A stretch of DNA of 64,000 bases from JAKPQE01 sp041397845 (GTDB lineage Bacteria > Pseudomonadota > Alphaproteobacteria > Rhizobiales > JAKPQE01), in assembly GCA_041397845.1 (NCBI GenBank), contig JAWKVW010000011.1, forward strand, positions 57,853 through 121,852, given 5' to 3'. The position numbers and the translations under genes are program-made. Numbering within the stretch: position 1 is the stretch's first letter; the number at the start of each line of letters is the position of its first letter. A model generated the notes under the pieces. It worked only from the letters and a program-made list of their open reading frames with translations, was not told where the DNA came from and ran no database searches. Below, in pieces: positions 7,534 through 17,249 of this stretch.

Positions 7534-10002
7534 CTAGCGCCTGCCGGTCGTCGCTTTTTCGAAATCCGGCCGCCAGCCCCTCAGCAATGCCGCATTCGAG
7601 ACCACCGAGACCGAGCTCATCGCCATCGCCGCCCCGGCGATCGCCGGCGACAGGAAGCCGAGTGCGGCCAGCGGAATGCCGATGATGTTGTAGACGAACG
7701 CCCAGAAGAGGTTCTGCCGGATCTTCGTGCGCGTCCGCCGCGACACCGCGAGCGCCGCCGCGACAAGGCGCGGATCGGAGCGCATCAGCGTGATCGCCGC
7801 CGTCTCCATCGCAACGTCGCTGCCCGAGCCCATGGCGATGCCGACATCGGCCGCGGCAAGGGCCGGCGCGTCGTTGACGCCGTCGCCGACCATCGCCACC
7901 ACCTTGCCCTCGGCCCGGAACGCCTCGACCGCCGAACTCTTCTCTTCCGGCCGCACCGGCCCGCGCCAGTGATCGAGGCCGGCCGCGCCGGCGATCGCTG
8001 CCGCCACCTTGGCCGCATCGCCGGTCAGCATGCCGGCCGAGATGCCGCGCTGCCCGAGCCTTGCAACCGCCTCGCGGCTGGTCTCGCGCAGCGGGTCGGC
8101 AAGCGCGACGAGCCCCGCCACCCGGCCGCCGACGGCAACCGTCGCCACGGTCTTTGCCTCGCCCTCGAGCCGCGCCGCCGCAGCGCCAAGACCTGACGCA
8201 TCGATGCCGCGCGCCGCAAAGAGGGCCGCATTGCCGACGACGACATGCCGCCCCTCGACGTCGGCCTCGACGCCGGCGCCGGTCGTCGAGCGGAACCCTT
8301 CCGCCCGCGCTGTTGCAAGCCCGTCCGCACCGGCCCTGGCAACCATCGCCCTGGCCAGCGGGTGCTCGCTGAACGCCTGCACCGACGCCGCGAGCCGCAA
8401 TACCTCGGCCTCCGAAAAGCCGTCGGCCGCGACGATGTCAGTCACCGCCGGCCGGCCCTCGGTCAGCGTGCCGGTCTTGTCGAACAGCACGAGGCTGACA
8501 TCACCGGCCCGCTCCAGCGCCTCGATGTCCTTGATGAGAATGCCCGCCTTTGCCGCCGCCCCGGTTCCCGCGACGAGCGCCGTCGGCGTCGCAAGGCCAA
8601 GCGCGCAGGGACAGGCGATGACAAGCACGGAGACCGCGGCAACGAGGGCCTGCTCAAAGCTGCCGCCGCTTGCCATCCAGCCGCCGAAGGTGAGGATCGC
8701 GATGCCGATGACGACCGGTACGAACACTGCCGCGATCCGGTCGACGAGGCGCTGGATCGGCGCCTTGCCGGTCTGCGCCGTCTCGACCAGCCGGATGATG
8801 CGGGCAATCGTCGTCTCCTCGCCGACCGCCAGGGTCTCGATCTCGATGGCGCCGGTGCCGTTGATCGTGCCGGCCGTCACCCGGTCGCCGACCGCTTTCG
8901 TCACCGGCAGGCTCTCGCCGGTAACGAGTGACTCGTCGATCTCCGTCGCGCCGCGCGCAATCCGTCCGTCGACCGGCAGGCTTTCGCCCGGCCGCACCAG
9001 AACGATGTCGCCATGGCCGACAAGCTCGACCGGCACCGTCTCCATCCGCCCGTCGACGAGCCGCGTCGCCGTCTCCGGCTTCAGCTTCATCAACGCCCGC
9101 ACCGCCGCGCTGGTGCCGCGTTTCGCCCGCGCTTCCATGTACTTGCCGAGCAGGATCAGCGTCAGGATCGCCGCCGACGCCTCGAAATAGAGATGTCCGC
9201 GCGCGCCCTCGCCCATGCGCGCCAGCATTACGAGACTGTAGAGAAACGCCGCGCTGGTGCCGAGCGCCACCAGCACATCCATGTTGGCCGAGCCGCCGCG
9301 CAACGACTTGTAGGCACCGATATAGAACCGCTGGCCGACGAGCACCTGCACCGGCAGCGCCAGCGCCAGCTCCAGATAGGGCGGCCAGTGGAACATCACG
9401 CCAAATGGCATCAGCACCATCGGCAGGACGAGCGGCAGGGTCAGCGCCGCCGAAAGCGCCAGCAGCATCAGCGTGCGCCGCTCCTCGCCGGCCCGTCGTT
9501 CGTCGGCCTCCGCCTCGCGCCGCCGCCGTGCCTCGGCCCGGCTCTCCATCACCTTCGCCCCGAAACCGGCGCCCTCGACGGCAGCAACGAGCGCCGCCGC
9601 ATCGACCCCGGCGCCCGAGATCGTCGCCTGTTCAAGCGCGAGATTGACGCTCGCCCCGGCAACGCCGGGAACCCGCGACAGGACCTTTTCGAGCCGCGCC
9701 GAACAGGCAGCGCAGGTCATGCCCGAAATCTCGAGGCCGATCGTTCCCGCCGGGGCGGCCACAGCGCTCTCGCGCGGCGCCGCGCCAAAGCCCGCCCCCT
9801 CGATTGCCAAGACGATCGCCGCCGTATCGAGCCCCGCCCCGCTCACCGTCACCTGCTCGAGGGCAAGGTTGACGCTCGCCTCGGCAACGCCCGGCACCCG
9901 GCCGAGCACCTTTTCGATGCGCGCGGCACACGCCGCACAGGTCATGCCCGTCACATCGAGGGCTATCGTCTCGGGCGCGTCGACTTTCGGCATTTCGTTC
10001 AT
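7534..10002 (-). CDS. copA: Cu(I)-exporting P1B-type ATPase
   Basis: 822-residue copper-exporting ATPase of the inner membrane. Two N-terminal heavy-metal-associated domains each carry GMTCAAC (about residues 19-25 and 93-99). They are followed by transmembrane helices, the TGES phosphatase motif, the membrane CPC metal site in VIACPCALGLATPTALV, the DKTGTLTEG phosphorylation motif and the GDGVNDAPAL hinge. The His of the HP locus is present (SEHPLARAM). A perfect AAGGAG Shine-Dalgarno supports the ATG at 10002. No CueR or copper chaperone gene is adjacent. The two HMA domains are clear internal repeats of each other, with nearly identical flanks. Confidence 0.95.
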   Translation of the reverse strand: MNEMPKVDAPETIALDVTGMTCAACAARIEKVLGRVPGVAEASVNLALEQVTVSGAGLDTAAIVLAIEGAGFGAAPRESAVAAPAGTIGLEISGMTCAACSARLEKVLSRVPGVAGASVNLALEQATISGAGVDAAALVAAVEGAGFGAKVMESRAEARRRREAEADERRAGEERRTLMLLALSAALTLPLVLPMVLMPFGVMFHWPPYLELALALPVQVLVGQRFYIGAYKSLRGGSANMDVLVALGTSAAFLYSLVMLARMGEGARGHLYFEASAAILTLILLGKYMEARAKRGTSAAVRALMKLKPETATRLVDGRMETVPVELVGHGDIVLVRPGESLPVDGRIARGATEIDESLVTGESLPVTKAVGDRVTAGTINGTGAIEIETLAVGEETTIARIIRLVETAQTGKAPIQRLVDRIAAVFVPVVIGIAILTFGGWMASGGSFEQALVAAVSVLVIACPCALGLATPTALVAGTGAAAKAGILIKDIEALERAGDVSLVLFDKTGTLTEGRPAVTDIVAADGFSEAEVLRLAASVQAFSEHPLARAMVARAGADGLATARAEGFRSTTGAGVEADVEGRHVVVGNAALFAARGIDASGLGAAAARLEGEAKTVATVAVGGRVAGLVALADPLRETSREAVARLGQRGISAGMLTGDAAKVAAAIAGAAGLDHWRGPVRPEEKSSAVEAFRAEGKVVAMVGDGVNDAPALAAADVGIAMGSGSDVAMETAAITLMRSDPRLVAAALAVSRRTRTKIRQNLFWAFVYNIIGIPLAALGFLSPAIAGAAMAMSSVSVVSNAALLRGWRPDFEKATTGRR

Positions 10003-10266
10003 GGGGAAAACTCCTTGCCGACGGAGATAGTCCTTCCCGTGACGGGAAGGTCAAGGAGTCGCCGTCGCTCTCGCACAAAACAGCGGGAAACGGCTCCGAC
10101 CCTGCGTCATCTGGCGTCTTCGGGCGACATCCGGCAAAGACATGCAAAATGATTGAGGCACCATTGCAATTTTTGCATGGATGCGGCCCCTATTTCGCCT
10201 CGACACGGGTATTTGCAAACCGCGACAAGTCGAAGCTTGCCATCAAAGGCGCCAAGGGGGGTTCCG

Positions 10267-11397
10267 ATGACCGACGCATCTACAGAGCCGGAGACCGCAC
10301 CGGCCGCGCCGCCGGCGAAGGCGCCGGTCGACAAGGCCTCGAAGCGCAAGCTCGTCATCCTCGCCTTCGCCCTCGTCCTTGCCGGTGCCTTCGCCTACGT
10401 GTGGTGGCACTATCAGGAACGGTATCCCTCGACCGAGGACGCCTATCTCGAGGCCAACATCGTTCGCGTCGGCAGCCGGGTCGGCGGCCGCGTGCTCGCC
10501 GTCGAAATAGAGGATCACCAGCGCGTCTCGCGTGGCGATGTCCTGTTCCGCATCGACCCCGCACCTTACGAGGCCGCCGTCCGTCAGGCTGAGGCGACGC
10601 TTGCCCAGGCGCTGCAGGCGGCTGGCGCCAGCGGCGCCGAGGTCGACGCTGCGAGGGCCGGCATCGAGAAGGCCCGTGCCGGCCTCGTCAACGCCGAGCG
10701 CGCCCATGACCGCACCGCCAAGCTGCGCAAGACCGGCGACGTCGCCGAGGCCGCCCTCGACAAGTCGCGCTCCGAGCTCGATCAGGCCCGCGCTGCTGTT
10801 GCCGCTGCCGAGGCCGATCTCGTGCGCGCCGAAGCCGCTCTCGGCGAGGGTGGCAATGAGAACGCCGGCGCCCGCGCCGCTGCCGCCGCGCTCGATCGCG
10901 CCCGCCTCGACCTTGCCGACACCACCGTGCTGGCTCCGGCCGACGGCTGGGTTGCCGAGGTCGACATCAGGCCCGGCCGGACGATCGCCGCTGGCGCATC
11001 GCTCTTTGCGCTTGTCGAGGACGGCGAATGGTGGGTCGACGCCAACTTCAAGGAAACCGACCTCGGCCGCATCCGCCCCGGCCAGCCGGCAACGATCGAG
11101 ATCGACATCTATCCGGACCTGACGATCTCCGGCACGGTCGAGAGCATCGGCCCGGGCTCCGGCGCCGTCTTCTCGATGCTGCCGCCCGAAAATGCCACCG
11201 GCAACTGGGTCAAGGTCACCCAGCGCTTCACCGTCCGCGTCCGCATCGACCAGCCGCCGAGCGAAACCGATCATCAGCTCCGTGTCGGCGCCTCGAGCAT
11301 CGTGCGCGTCGACACCACCGCCGAACCGGGCGCCGATCGGCGCGCGACCCCGGGCTTCTGGGGCTGGCTCATCGGCCATATCGGCATCGGCGCCTGA
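10267..11397 (+). CDS. EmrA/HlyD-family membrane fusion protein
   Basis: 376-residue periplasmic adaptor anchored by one N-terminal transmembrane helix (about residues 23-44, KLVILAFALVLAGAFAYVWW). Lipoyl/beta-barrel halves flank a long Ala/Arg/Glu-rich coiled coil (about residues 95-210). The start at 10267 is chosen for its AAGGGGGG ribosome-binding site. It pairs with the DHA2 permease gene that begins 3 bp after its stop, giving an EmrAB-type tripartite drug or fatty-acid exporter that would use a TolC-like channel encoded elsewhere. No local regulator is seen. Confidence 0.92.
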   Translation: MTDASTEPETAPAAPPAKAPVDKASKRKLVILAFALVLAGAFAYVWWHYQERYPSTEDAYLEANIVRVGSRVGGRVLAVEIEDHQRVSRGDVLFRIDPAPYEAAVRQAEATLAQALQAAGASGAEVDAARAGIEKARAGLVNAERAHDRTAKLRKTGDVAEAALDKSRSELDQARAAVAAAEADLVRAEAALGEGGNENAGARAAAAALDRARLDLADTTVLAPADGWVAEVDIRPGRTIAAGASLFALVEDGEWWVDANFKETDLGRIRPGQPATIEIDIYPDLTISGTVESIGPGSGAVFSMLPPENATGNWVKVTQRFTVRVRIDQPPSETDHQLRVGASSIVRVDTTAEPGADRRATPGFWGWLIGHIGIGA

Positions 11398-11400
11398 GCC

Positions 11401-12948
11401 GTGAGCAGCGCCGCCGCGCCCGTTGACATCCCCGCCCCGGCGACCCGGCACGCCCGCTGGCCGCTGGTCGTTGCCGTCGTGCTCGCCGCCATTCTCGAGG
11501 TCCTCGACACCACCATCGTCAACGTCGCCATTCCGCACATGCTCGGCTCGTTCGGCGCGACGATGGACCAGATCACCTGGGTGCTGACGAGCTACATCGT
11601 CTCGGCCGCCGTTGTCATGCCGCTGACCGGCTATCTCTCGACCCGCTTCGGCCGGCGCAACGTGCTGATCACCGCCATCGTCGGCTTCGCCATCTCCTCG
11701 ATGCTCTGCGGCATCTCCTGGAGCCTTGTCTCGATGGTCGCCTTCCGCCTCGCCCAGGGCTGTTTCGGCGCCGTCCTCGTGCCGCTCTCGCAGACCATCC
11801 TGTTCACCGCATTCCCGCGCGAGAAACGCGGTCAGGCCATGGCGCTGTTCGGTCTCGGCATCATCGTCGCCCCGGTGCTCGGCCCGACCATCGGCGCGAT
11901 CCTGACCGAGACGTTTTCCTGGCGTGCCGTCTTCTACGTCAACGTGCCCGTCGCCGTGCTCGCCCTGATGCTGGCCCTCGGCGAGATCCCCTCCGAGCCG
12001 CCGAGGCCGATCCGCACCGACTGGATCGGCCTTGGCCTGCTGGCGCTTTCGATCGGCGCCCTGCAGTTCACCATCGATCAGGGCGAAAGCCGCGACTGGT
12101 TCGCCTCGCGCGTCATTCAGACCGCGGCGTTCCTTTCGGCCTCGACCGGCCTTGCCTTCATCTGGTGGGCCTGGTCGAAGCGCGACGCGATCGTCGACCT
12201 CACCCTCTTCAAGGACCGCAACTTCCTTGCCGCCAACCTGTCGATGCTGGCCTTCGGCGTCTCGATGTTCGGATCGATCGCCCTCATTCCGCTGCTCGTC
12301 CAGCGCCTGCTCGACTATCCGGTGCTCGATTCCGGCCTGCTGTTCATGCCGCGCGGCCTCGCTGCCGGCGTTTCCATGGTGCTTGTCGGCGCCGTGCTCC
12401 TGCGTCGCGTCGACCCGCGCATTCTCGTCGCCATCGGCCTGTCCCTGACCGCCGCCGGCAATCTCACCCTCGGCTTCATCGATCTCGACGTCGACTTCTG
12501 GCGCCTGACCTGGCCCGGCATCATCGCCGGCTTCGGCATGGGCTTCTTCTTCGTGCCGCTCTCGACCGTCGCCTTCGATCGCATCCCGCGCGAAAAGGCT
12601 GACGAAGCCGCCGGACTTTACGGCGTCATGCGCTCCATCGGCTCATCGATCGGCATTGCCTTCGTCGGCTGGCAGCTCGTCAGCCGCACGCAACTGCACT
12701 GGAACGGCCTCGTCGGCCACATCACGCCCTACAGCGAGGAGGCTGCCGCCTGGCTCGCCCCGCTCGGCCTGTCCCCGTCCGACCCGGAAGGTGCCCGCCT
12801 CATCGCCCGCGAAATCGGCCGTCAGGCGCAGATGTTCGCCTTCGTCGAGCTCTTCTGGGTGCTCGGCTGGACAGCGGTCGCCATGTTCCCGATGATTCTC
12901 ATCATGCGCCGGCCAAGCCACGCGCCGGACGCGCCGGCCGGGCACTGA
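11401..12948 (+). CDS. EmrB/QacA-family (DHA2) MFS multidrug efflux permease
   Basis: 515-residue major-facilitator permease with 14 predicted helices. The DHA2 motif C region (GLGIIVAPVLGPTIGAILTE) and motif A (GYLSTRFGRRNVL) are clear, as is motif D1 in LDTTIVNVAIPHM. The start is GTG at 11401, 3 bp after the adaptor stop, implying translational coupling. It exports hydrophobic compounds by proton antiport together with the EmrA-like adaptor. Substrate specificity cannot be read from sequence. Confidence 0.93.
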   Translation: MSSAAAPVDIPAPATRHARWPLVVAVVLAAILEVLDTTIVNVAIPHMLGSFGATMDQITWVLTSYIVSAAVVMPLTGYLSTRFGRRNVLITAIVGFAISSMLCGISWSLVSMVAFRLAQGCFGAVLVPLSQTILFTAFPREKRGQAMALFGLGIIVAPVLGPTIGAILTETFSWRAVFYVNVPVAVLALMLALGEIPSEPPRPIRTDWIGLGLLALSIGALQFTIDQGESRDWFASRVIQTAAFLSASTGLAFIWWAWSKRDAIVDLTLFKDRNFLAANLSMLAFGVSMFGSIALIPLLVQRLLDYPVLDSGLLFMPRGLAAGVSMVLVGAVLLRRVDPRILVAIGLSLTAAGNLTLGFIDLDVDFWRLTWPGIIAGFGMGFFFVPLSTVAFDRIPREKADEAAGLYGVMRSIGSSIGIAFVGWQLVSRTQLHWNGLVGHITPYSEEAAAWLAPLGLSPSDPEGARLIAREIGRQAQMFAFVELFWVLGWTAVAMFPMILIMRRPSHAPDAPAGH

Positions 12949-12989
12949 CCGCGGCACCAACGCTCCAGTCGGCGCCAGCCTGCGGCAGT

Positions 12990-13634
12990 CTAAAGCGGCA
13001 TGAACTCGTCGCTCGCCTCGTCGAGAACCATCAGGTTGCCGCCGGCGATATCGTAGAACGCCCCGTGCAGCGCCAGTCTGCCCTTGCCCTCAAGGGTGCG
13101 GATGCACGGAAAGCTGCGCAGGTTGCGCATCGAGGTGCGAACTGCCTCGCGCTCGAGCTGGGCAAGATGCACATGGCGCGGCGCTTCCGGCTGGCCGGCG
13201 ATGATCGACGCCCGCGCCTCGCCGATGATCGACATCCAGCGCCGCACGAAATCGCCATGCTCGTCCGGCTCTCCCTCAGGCGCCTCGTAGGCCGCCTTGA
13301 TGCCGCCGCACTGGGCATGGCCGAGAATGACGATGTCGGTGACCCGCAGCGACAGCACGCCGAACTCGAGCGCCGCCGAGACGCCGTGGTAATTGCCGCC
13401 CGTCTCGTAAGGCGGAACGAGGTTGGCGACGTTGCGCACGACAAAGAGATCGCCCGGCCCGGCCGAGAACACCGCCTCGGGATGAACCCGCGAATCGCAG
13501 CAGCTCACCACCATGACCTTGGGACTTTGCCCATAGACCGCGAGCGCCTGATAGTCCTCGCGTCGGGGTTCGAACTCGCTTGTCCTGAACCGGTTGAAGC
13601 CGTCGCTGAGGGTTGCCGGAAATTTTGGCGCCAT
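12990..13634 (-). CDS. beta-class carbonic anhydrase
   Basis: 214-residue zinc enzyme interconverting CO2 and bicarbonate. The beta-class ligands and dyad are visible: CCDSRVHPE (Cys ligand plus the Asp-Arg dyad) and GHAQCGGIKA (His and Cys ligands). The ATG at 13634 (MAPKFPATLS) is supported by GCAGGAGC upstream; the open frame runs further 5' but with no family similarity. It is convergent with emrB and downstream of nhaA on the same strand. It may supply bicarbonate for carboxylation or help pH balance alongside the antiporter. Confidence 0.93.
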   Translation of the reverse strand: MAPKFPATLSDGFNRFRTSEFEPRREDYQALAVYGQSPKVMVVSCCDSRVHPEAVFSAGPGDLFVVRNVANLVPPYETGGNYHGVSAALEFGVLSLRVTDIVILGHAQCGGIKAAYEAPEGEPDEHGDFVRRWMSIIGEARASIIAGQPEAPRHVHLAQLEREAVRTSMRNLRSFPCIRTLEGKGRLALHGAFYDIAGGNLMVLDEASDEFMPL

Positions 13635-13719
13635 GCTCCTGCCTGTCTTTTTGTTCTGGCCGGGCGCCCCCCTTGGCTCCGGCCTGCGGCTGCAATGAGG
13701 CGCGGGTTTGCCGCGCGCG

Positions 13720-14922
13720 TCAATGCCCCGCGATTGCTTCTTTCGGCGGTGCGCTCCGCGCCGAAAGCGCGAACCGCAGCAATGCGTAGCCGATGAGCGC
13801 CGAGGCAATCGAGCCGGCAAGGACGCCGAGACGGACCGCCGCCGCGTTCTGCGGGTCGGAGAATGCCAGCATGCCGATGAACAGACTCATCGTGAAACCG
13901 ATGCCGGCAAGGATCGAGGCGCCGTAAAGCTCGACCCAGCGCACGCCCTCGGGCCGCCTGGCGATGCCAAGGAAAATCGCCAGCGCCATGAAGCCGAACA
14001 CGCCGATCTGCTTGCCGAAGAACAGGCCGGCCGCGACGCCGAGCGGGATCGGCGAAAGGAGGTCCGAGAACGACAGGCCGGAGAGCGAGACGCCGGCATT
14101 GGCAAAGGCAAAGATCGGCATCACACCGAATGCGATCCACGGGTGCAGCGCGTGTTCGGCCCGCTCCAGTGGCGAATCCTCTTCCTCGTCGCTGTCGAGC
14201 GGAATGGTCAGCGCCACGGCGACGCCGGCAAGCGTCGCATGGACGCCGGACTTCAGCACGAGCACCCAGATCGCGATGCCGACGATGACATAGGGTGAAA
14301 GCTGGCGCACGCCGAAGCGATTGAGGGCAATGAGGATGAGGATGCCGCCGCCCGCCGCCATCAGCGACCAGACCGACAGATCGGCCGTGTAGAACAGGGC
14401 AATGACGATGATCGCGCCAAGGTCGTCGAGAATGGCAAGGGCGAGAAGGAAGATCTTCAGCGCTTCCGGCACGCGCTTGCCGAGCAGGGCAAGCACGCCG
14501 AGCGCGAAGGCGATGTCCGTCGCCGCCGGTATCGCCCAGCCCTTCAGCGCCTCGGCATCGCCCATCGTGAAGAACGCATAGATCGCCGCCGGCACCACCA
14601 TGCCGCCGAACGCCGCGATCGCCGGCAGGCTGGCCGCCTGCACACTCGACAGCTTGCCGACCAGAAGCTCGCGCTTGATCTCGAGCCCGGCAAGGAAGAA
14701 GAAGATCGCCATCAGGCCGTCGTTGATCCAGAGGAGCAACGGCTTGTCGAGGCCGAGATCGCCGAGCTTGATTGTCAGGTGCGTCGACAGGAGCTGGTCG
14801 TAGATGCTCGAAAGCGGCGAGTTGTCGAGAATGAGCGCCAGCGCCGCCGCCAGCAGCAGCACGATGCCGCCGGCCGCAGCATGATCGAAAAACGCAATGA
14901 ACCCTCGCGCGATGCGCCGCAA
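13720..14922 (-). CDS. nhaA: Na+/H+ antiporter NhaA
   Basis: About 400-residue inner-membrane Na+/H+ antiporter with 12 helices. Family signatures include ATDIAFALGVLALLG, LALAILDDLGAIIVIALFY (the paired Asp of the ion site) and FANAGVSLSG. The frame is open up to a TTG at 15003, but a near-perfect GGAGGAGG Shine-Dalgarno stands five bases before a TTG at 14922, giving the usual NhaA length, so I choose that start. NhaA uses the proton gradient to export sodium and sets internal pH at alkaline or saline conditions, which suits a halotolerant organism. Confidence 0.92.
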   Translation of the reverse strand: MRRIARGFIAFFDHAAAGGIVLLLAAALALILDNSPLSSIYDQLLSTHLTIKLGDLGLDKPLLLWINDGLMAIFFFLAGLEIKRELLVGKLSSVQAASLPAIAAFGGMVVPAAIYAFFTMGDAEALKGWAIPAATDIAFALGVLALLGKRVPEALKIFLLALAILDDLGAIIVIALFYTADLSVWSLMAAGGGILILIALNRFGVRQLSPYVIVGIAIWVLVLKSGVHATLAGVAVALTIPLDSDEEEDSPLERAEHALHPWIAFGVMPIFAFANAGVSLSGLSFSDLLSPIPLGVAAGLFFGKQIGVFGFMALAIFLGIARRPEGVRWVELYGASILAGIGFTMSLFIGMLAFSDPQNAAAVRLGVLAGSIASALIGYALLRFALSARSAPPKEAIAGH

Positions 14923-15122
14923 CAGAACCTCCTCCGGCGCCCGCCGGCCTCTGACAATGCCTTTCTGCCGATATAGGTTGCCGCTCGCCCGCCACAACCG
15001 CAATCGGCACGCCTGATGGCTTTTTCGGCAGCTCTCGCACGGGATGTTTCCATTTGCCGGCCGCTCGCACTAGGCTCCCCGGGCGCCAACGACTGCAACA
15101 ACGGCAGCAGGGGTTAAAGCCG

Positions 15123-15947
15123 ATGAAGACGCACCTGGTGAAATCGCCCGACGGCACCGTCCTCGCCGTCGATGAGGCGGGCGATCCCGCCGGCCCGCCG
15201 ATCCTCTTCATCCACGGCTACAGCCAGTCGCGCCTTTGCTGGCATCGCCAGATGACGGGCACGCTCGCTGCCCGCCACCGGCTCGTCGCCATGGACATGC
15301 GCGGCCATGGCCTCTCGGCCCGGCCGCATGACGCTTACGGCGACAGCCGCGTCTGGGCCGACGACGTTGCCGCCGTCATCGAGACCCTCGGCCTCGACCG
15401 GCCCGTCATCAGCGGCTGGTCCTATGGCGGCGCCCTGCTGTGCGACTATGTCCGCTTCCATGGCACTGGTGCGATAGCCGGGCTGCAGTTCGTCGCCGCC
15501 GTCTCGAGGCTCGGCAAGATCTCCGTGCCCTTCCTCGGCGCCGAATTCGCCGCCATGATGAAGGGCTTCTTCGCCACCGAGACCGAGGCGAGCATCGCCA
15601 CCCTCGAAAACCTCGTCGCCCTGATGCCGGCAACGCCGCTCGAGCCGCTGGAAGCCGCCGCCCTTCTTGGCGAGGCCGCGATCGTGCCGCCGCATGTCCG
15701 CCGTGCCCTCTTCTCGCGCACCGTCGACAATGACGACCTCCTGCCGACCATCGACATCCCGGTGCTCCTGACCCAGGGCGATGCCGACCGCATCATCCTG
15801 CCGACGATGAGCGAGCATCAGGCCGGTCTCCTGAACAATGCGACCCGCTCGCTCTATCCCGGCGTCGGCCACGCGCCCTTCCTTGAGGCAACGACGCGCT
15901 TCGACCGCGAGCTTGCCGATTTCGTGGCGCGCGCCCGCGCGTCCTGA
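15123..15947 (+). CDS. alpha/beta-fold hydrolase
   Basis: 274-residue alpha/beta hydrolase. The oxyanion-loop HGYSQSRLCW (about residues 33-42), the nucleophile elbow GWSYGGALL (Ser near residue 101), an acid in LLTQGDADRII and the catalytic His in GVGHAPFLE are in the expected order. Substrate unknown: the group includes esterases, epoxide hydrolases and haloperoxidase-like enzymes. AGCAGGGG lies upstream of the ATG at 15123. The downstream methyltransferase gene is 50 bp away on the same strand and may be cotranscribed. Confidence 0.88.
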   Translation: MKTHLVKSPDGTVLAVDEAGDPAGPPILFIHGYSQSRLCWHRQMTGTLAARHRLVAMDMRGHGLSARPHDAYGDSRVWADDVAAVIETLGLDRPVISGWSYGGALLCDYVRFHGTGAIAGLQFVAAVSRLGKISVPFLGAEFAAMMKGFFATETEASIATLENLVALMPATPLEPLEAAALLGEAAIVPPHVRRALFSRTVDNDDLLPTIDIPVLLTQGDADRIILPTMSEHQAGLLNNATRSLYPGVGHAPFLEATTRFDRELADFVARARAS

Positions 15948-15998
15948 CCGCGGGAAGACGAGAAGGCCACTGTCGACAACGACTGACGGAACGACGAC

Positions 15999-16592
15999 AT
16001 GAGCGACAATCACGGCACCACGCCCCCCTGCATGCGCGAGCCGTCGCCCTGGGTGCTGCGCTTTCTTGCCGGCGCCCGGCCCGGCGGCGCGATGCTCGAT
16101 GTCGCCTGCGGCGGCGGGCGCCATATGCGCGCCGCCCTCGCCGCCGGCTTTTCGGCGACCGGCATCGACCGCAATCTTGCCGATGTCGCCGATCTCGGCG
16201 GCCGGCCGGACGTGACGCTTCACGAGGCCGACCTCGAGGATGGCAGCCCCTTCCCGCTTGCCGGCCGCCTCTATGACCTCATCGTCGTCACCAACTATCT
16301 CTGGCGGCCGCTGTTTCCGGCGCTGCTCGACGCCCTCGCCGATGACGGCGTGCTCGTCTACGAGACCTTCGCCCTCGGCCATGACCGCAATGGCCGGCCC
16401 GTTGATCCCGCCTTCCTGCTCGCACCCAATGAACTGCTGCGCCTCGTCGGCGAGCGCGCCGTCGTCGTTGCCTATGAACACGGCGTCATCCCGCCGCCGC
16501 CCCGGCCGAAAATCGTCCAGCGCATCGCCGCCGTCGGCCGTCGCCACCGCTGGGCCGGCAGCGAACCGATGCCGCTGCCGCCGCGCAGTTGA
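15999..16592 (+). CDS. class I SAM-dependent methyltransferase
   Basis: 197-residue cytoplasmic methyltransferase with motif I MLDVACGGGRHMRAALA, motif II acidic residue in ATGIDRN, and motif post-II DLIVVTNYLWRPLFPALL. The overall shape resembles short TehB/UbiE-like proteins with no extra domain. The substrate is not determinable. Its stop is 9 bp from the end of the convergent ECF sigma gene. Confidence 0.85.
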   Translation: MSDNHGTTPPCMREPSPWVLRFLAGARPGGAMLDVACGGGRHMRAALAAGFSATGIDRNLADVADLGGRPDVTLHEADLEDGSPFPLAGRLYDLIVVTNYLWRPLFPALLDALADDGVLVYETFALGHDRNGRPVDPAFLLAPNELLRLVGERAVVVAYEHGVIPPPPRPKIVQRIAAVGRRHRWAGSEPMPLPPRS

Positions 16593-16601
16593 GCCGGAAC
16601 G

Positions 16602-17249
16602 TCAGTCGATTTCGAAGAGCAGCCGGTCGGACACCGCCTTGCGCAGCCGATTGAACGCCAGCCGCATGCGCGACTTGACCGTGCCGAGCGGCAGGCCGGT
16701 CCGTGCCGCGATCTCCGACTGCGACAGGCCCTCGTAAAAGGCCATGACGACCACCTGCCGCTGGTCCTCCGGCAGGTCCTCGAGCACCTTGCGCACCCGC
16801 GTGTCCCGCCGTCCGTCGTCGATCGTGACGTCGAGCAGGCCCACATCGTCGCAGAGCTCCGGGGCATGTTCGATCGCGACGAAATGCGGAACCAGCCGCC
16901 GACGATGATCGATCAACCGGTTGCGGGCGATCCGGAAAAGCCAGGTGCCGAGCGACGAGCGCGCCGGATCGAACTGGCCGGCCTTCTGCCACAGCGTCAC
17001 CATGACATCCTGGGCAAGTTCCTCGGCAACTTCCGAGGGAGCACCGCGCCTCAGCAGAAATGTTTTTAACCGAGGAGTAAAATAACCGAAGAGAACGGCG
17101 AATGCTTTCCGGTCACGGTTTAAGGCGACCTCTTCAACGAGACGGGCGAAGGAATCACGATCCGCCGTCAAGGGAAAGACACCAAGCCTGCATGCGGGAA
17201 AGGCCTCTCGCACGAAACGATTGAAATGAAGGAATGCCCAGATTCGCAA
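16602..17249 (-). CDS. ECF-family RNA polymerase sigma factor
   Basis: RpoE-type extracytoplasmic-function sigma factor. Region 2 includes LAQDVMVTLWQKAGQFDP and GTWLFRIARNRLIDHRRR, and region 4 includes DQRQVVVMAFYEGLSQSEIA and GLPLGTVKSRMRLAFNRLR. The sequence resembles the group containing photosynthetic alphaproteobacterial RpoE, which responds to singlet oxygen and is normally held by a ChrR-type zinc anti-sigma. No such gene follows here; the next gene is a convergent methyltransferase. The first 20-25 residues are not typical, so the true start may lie at about residue 27 (a TTG). Confidence 0.9.
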   Translation of the reverse strand: MRIWAFLHFNRFVREAFPACRLGVFPLTADRDSFARLVEEVALNRDRKAFAVLFGYFTPRLKTFLLRRGAPSEVAEELAQDVMVTLWQKAGQFDPARSSLGTWLFRIARNRLIDHRRRLVPHFVAIEHAPELCDDVGLLDVTIDDGRRDTRVRKVLEDLPEDQRQVVVMAFYEGLSQSEIAARTGLPLGTVKSRMRLAFNRLRKAVSDRLLFEID

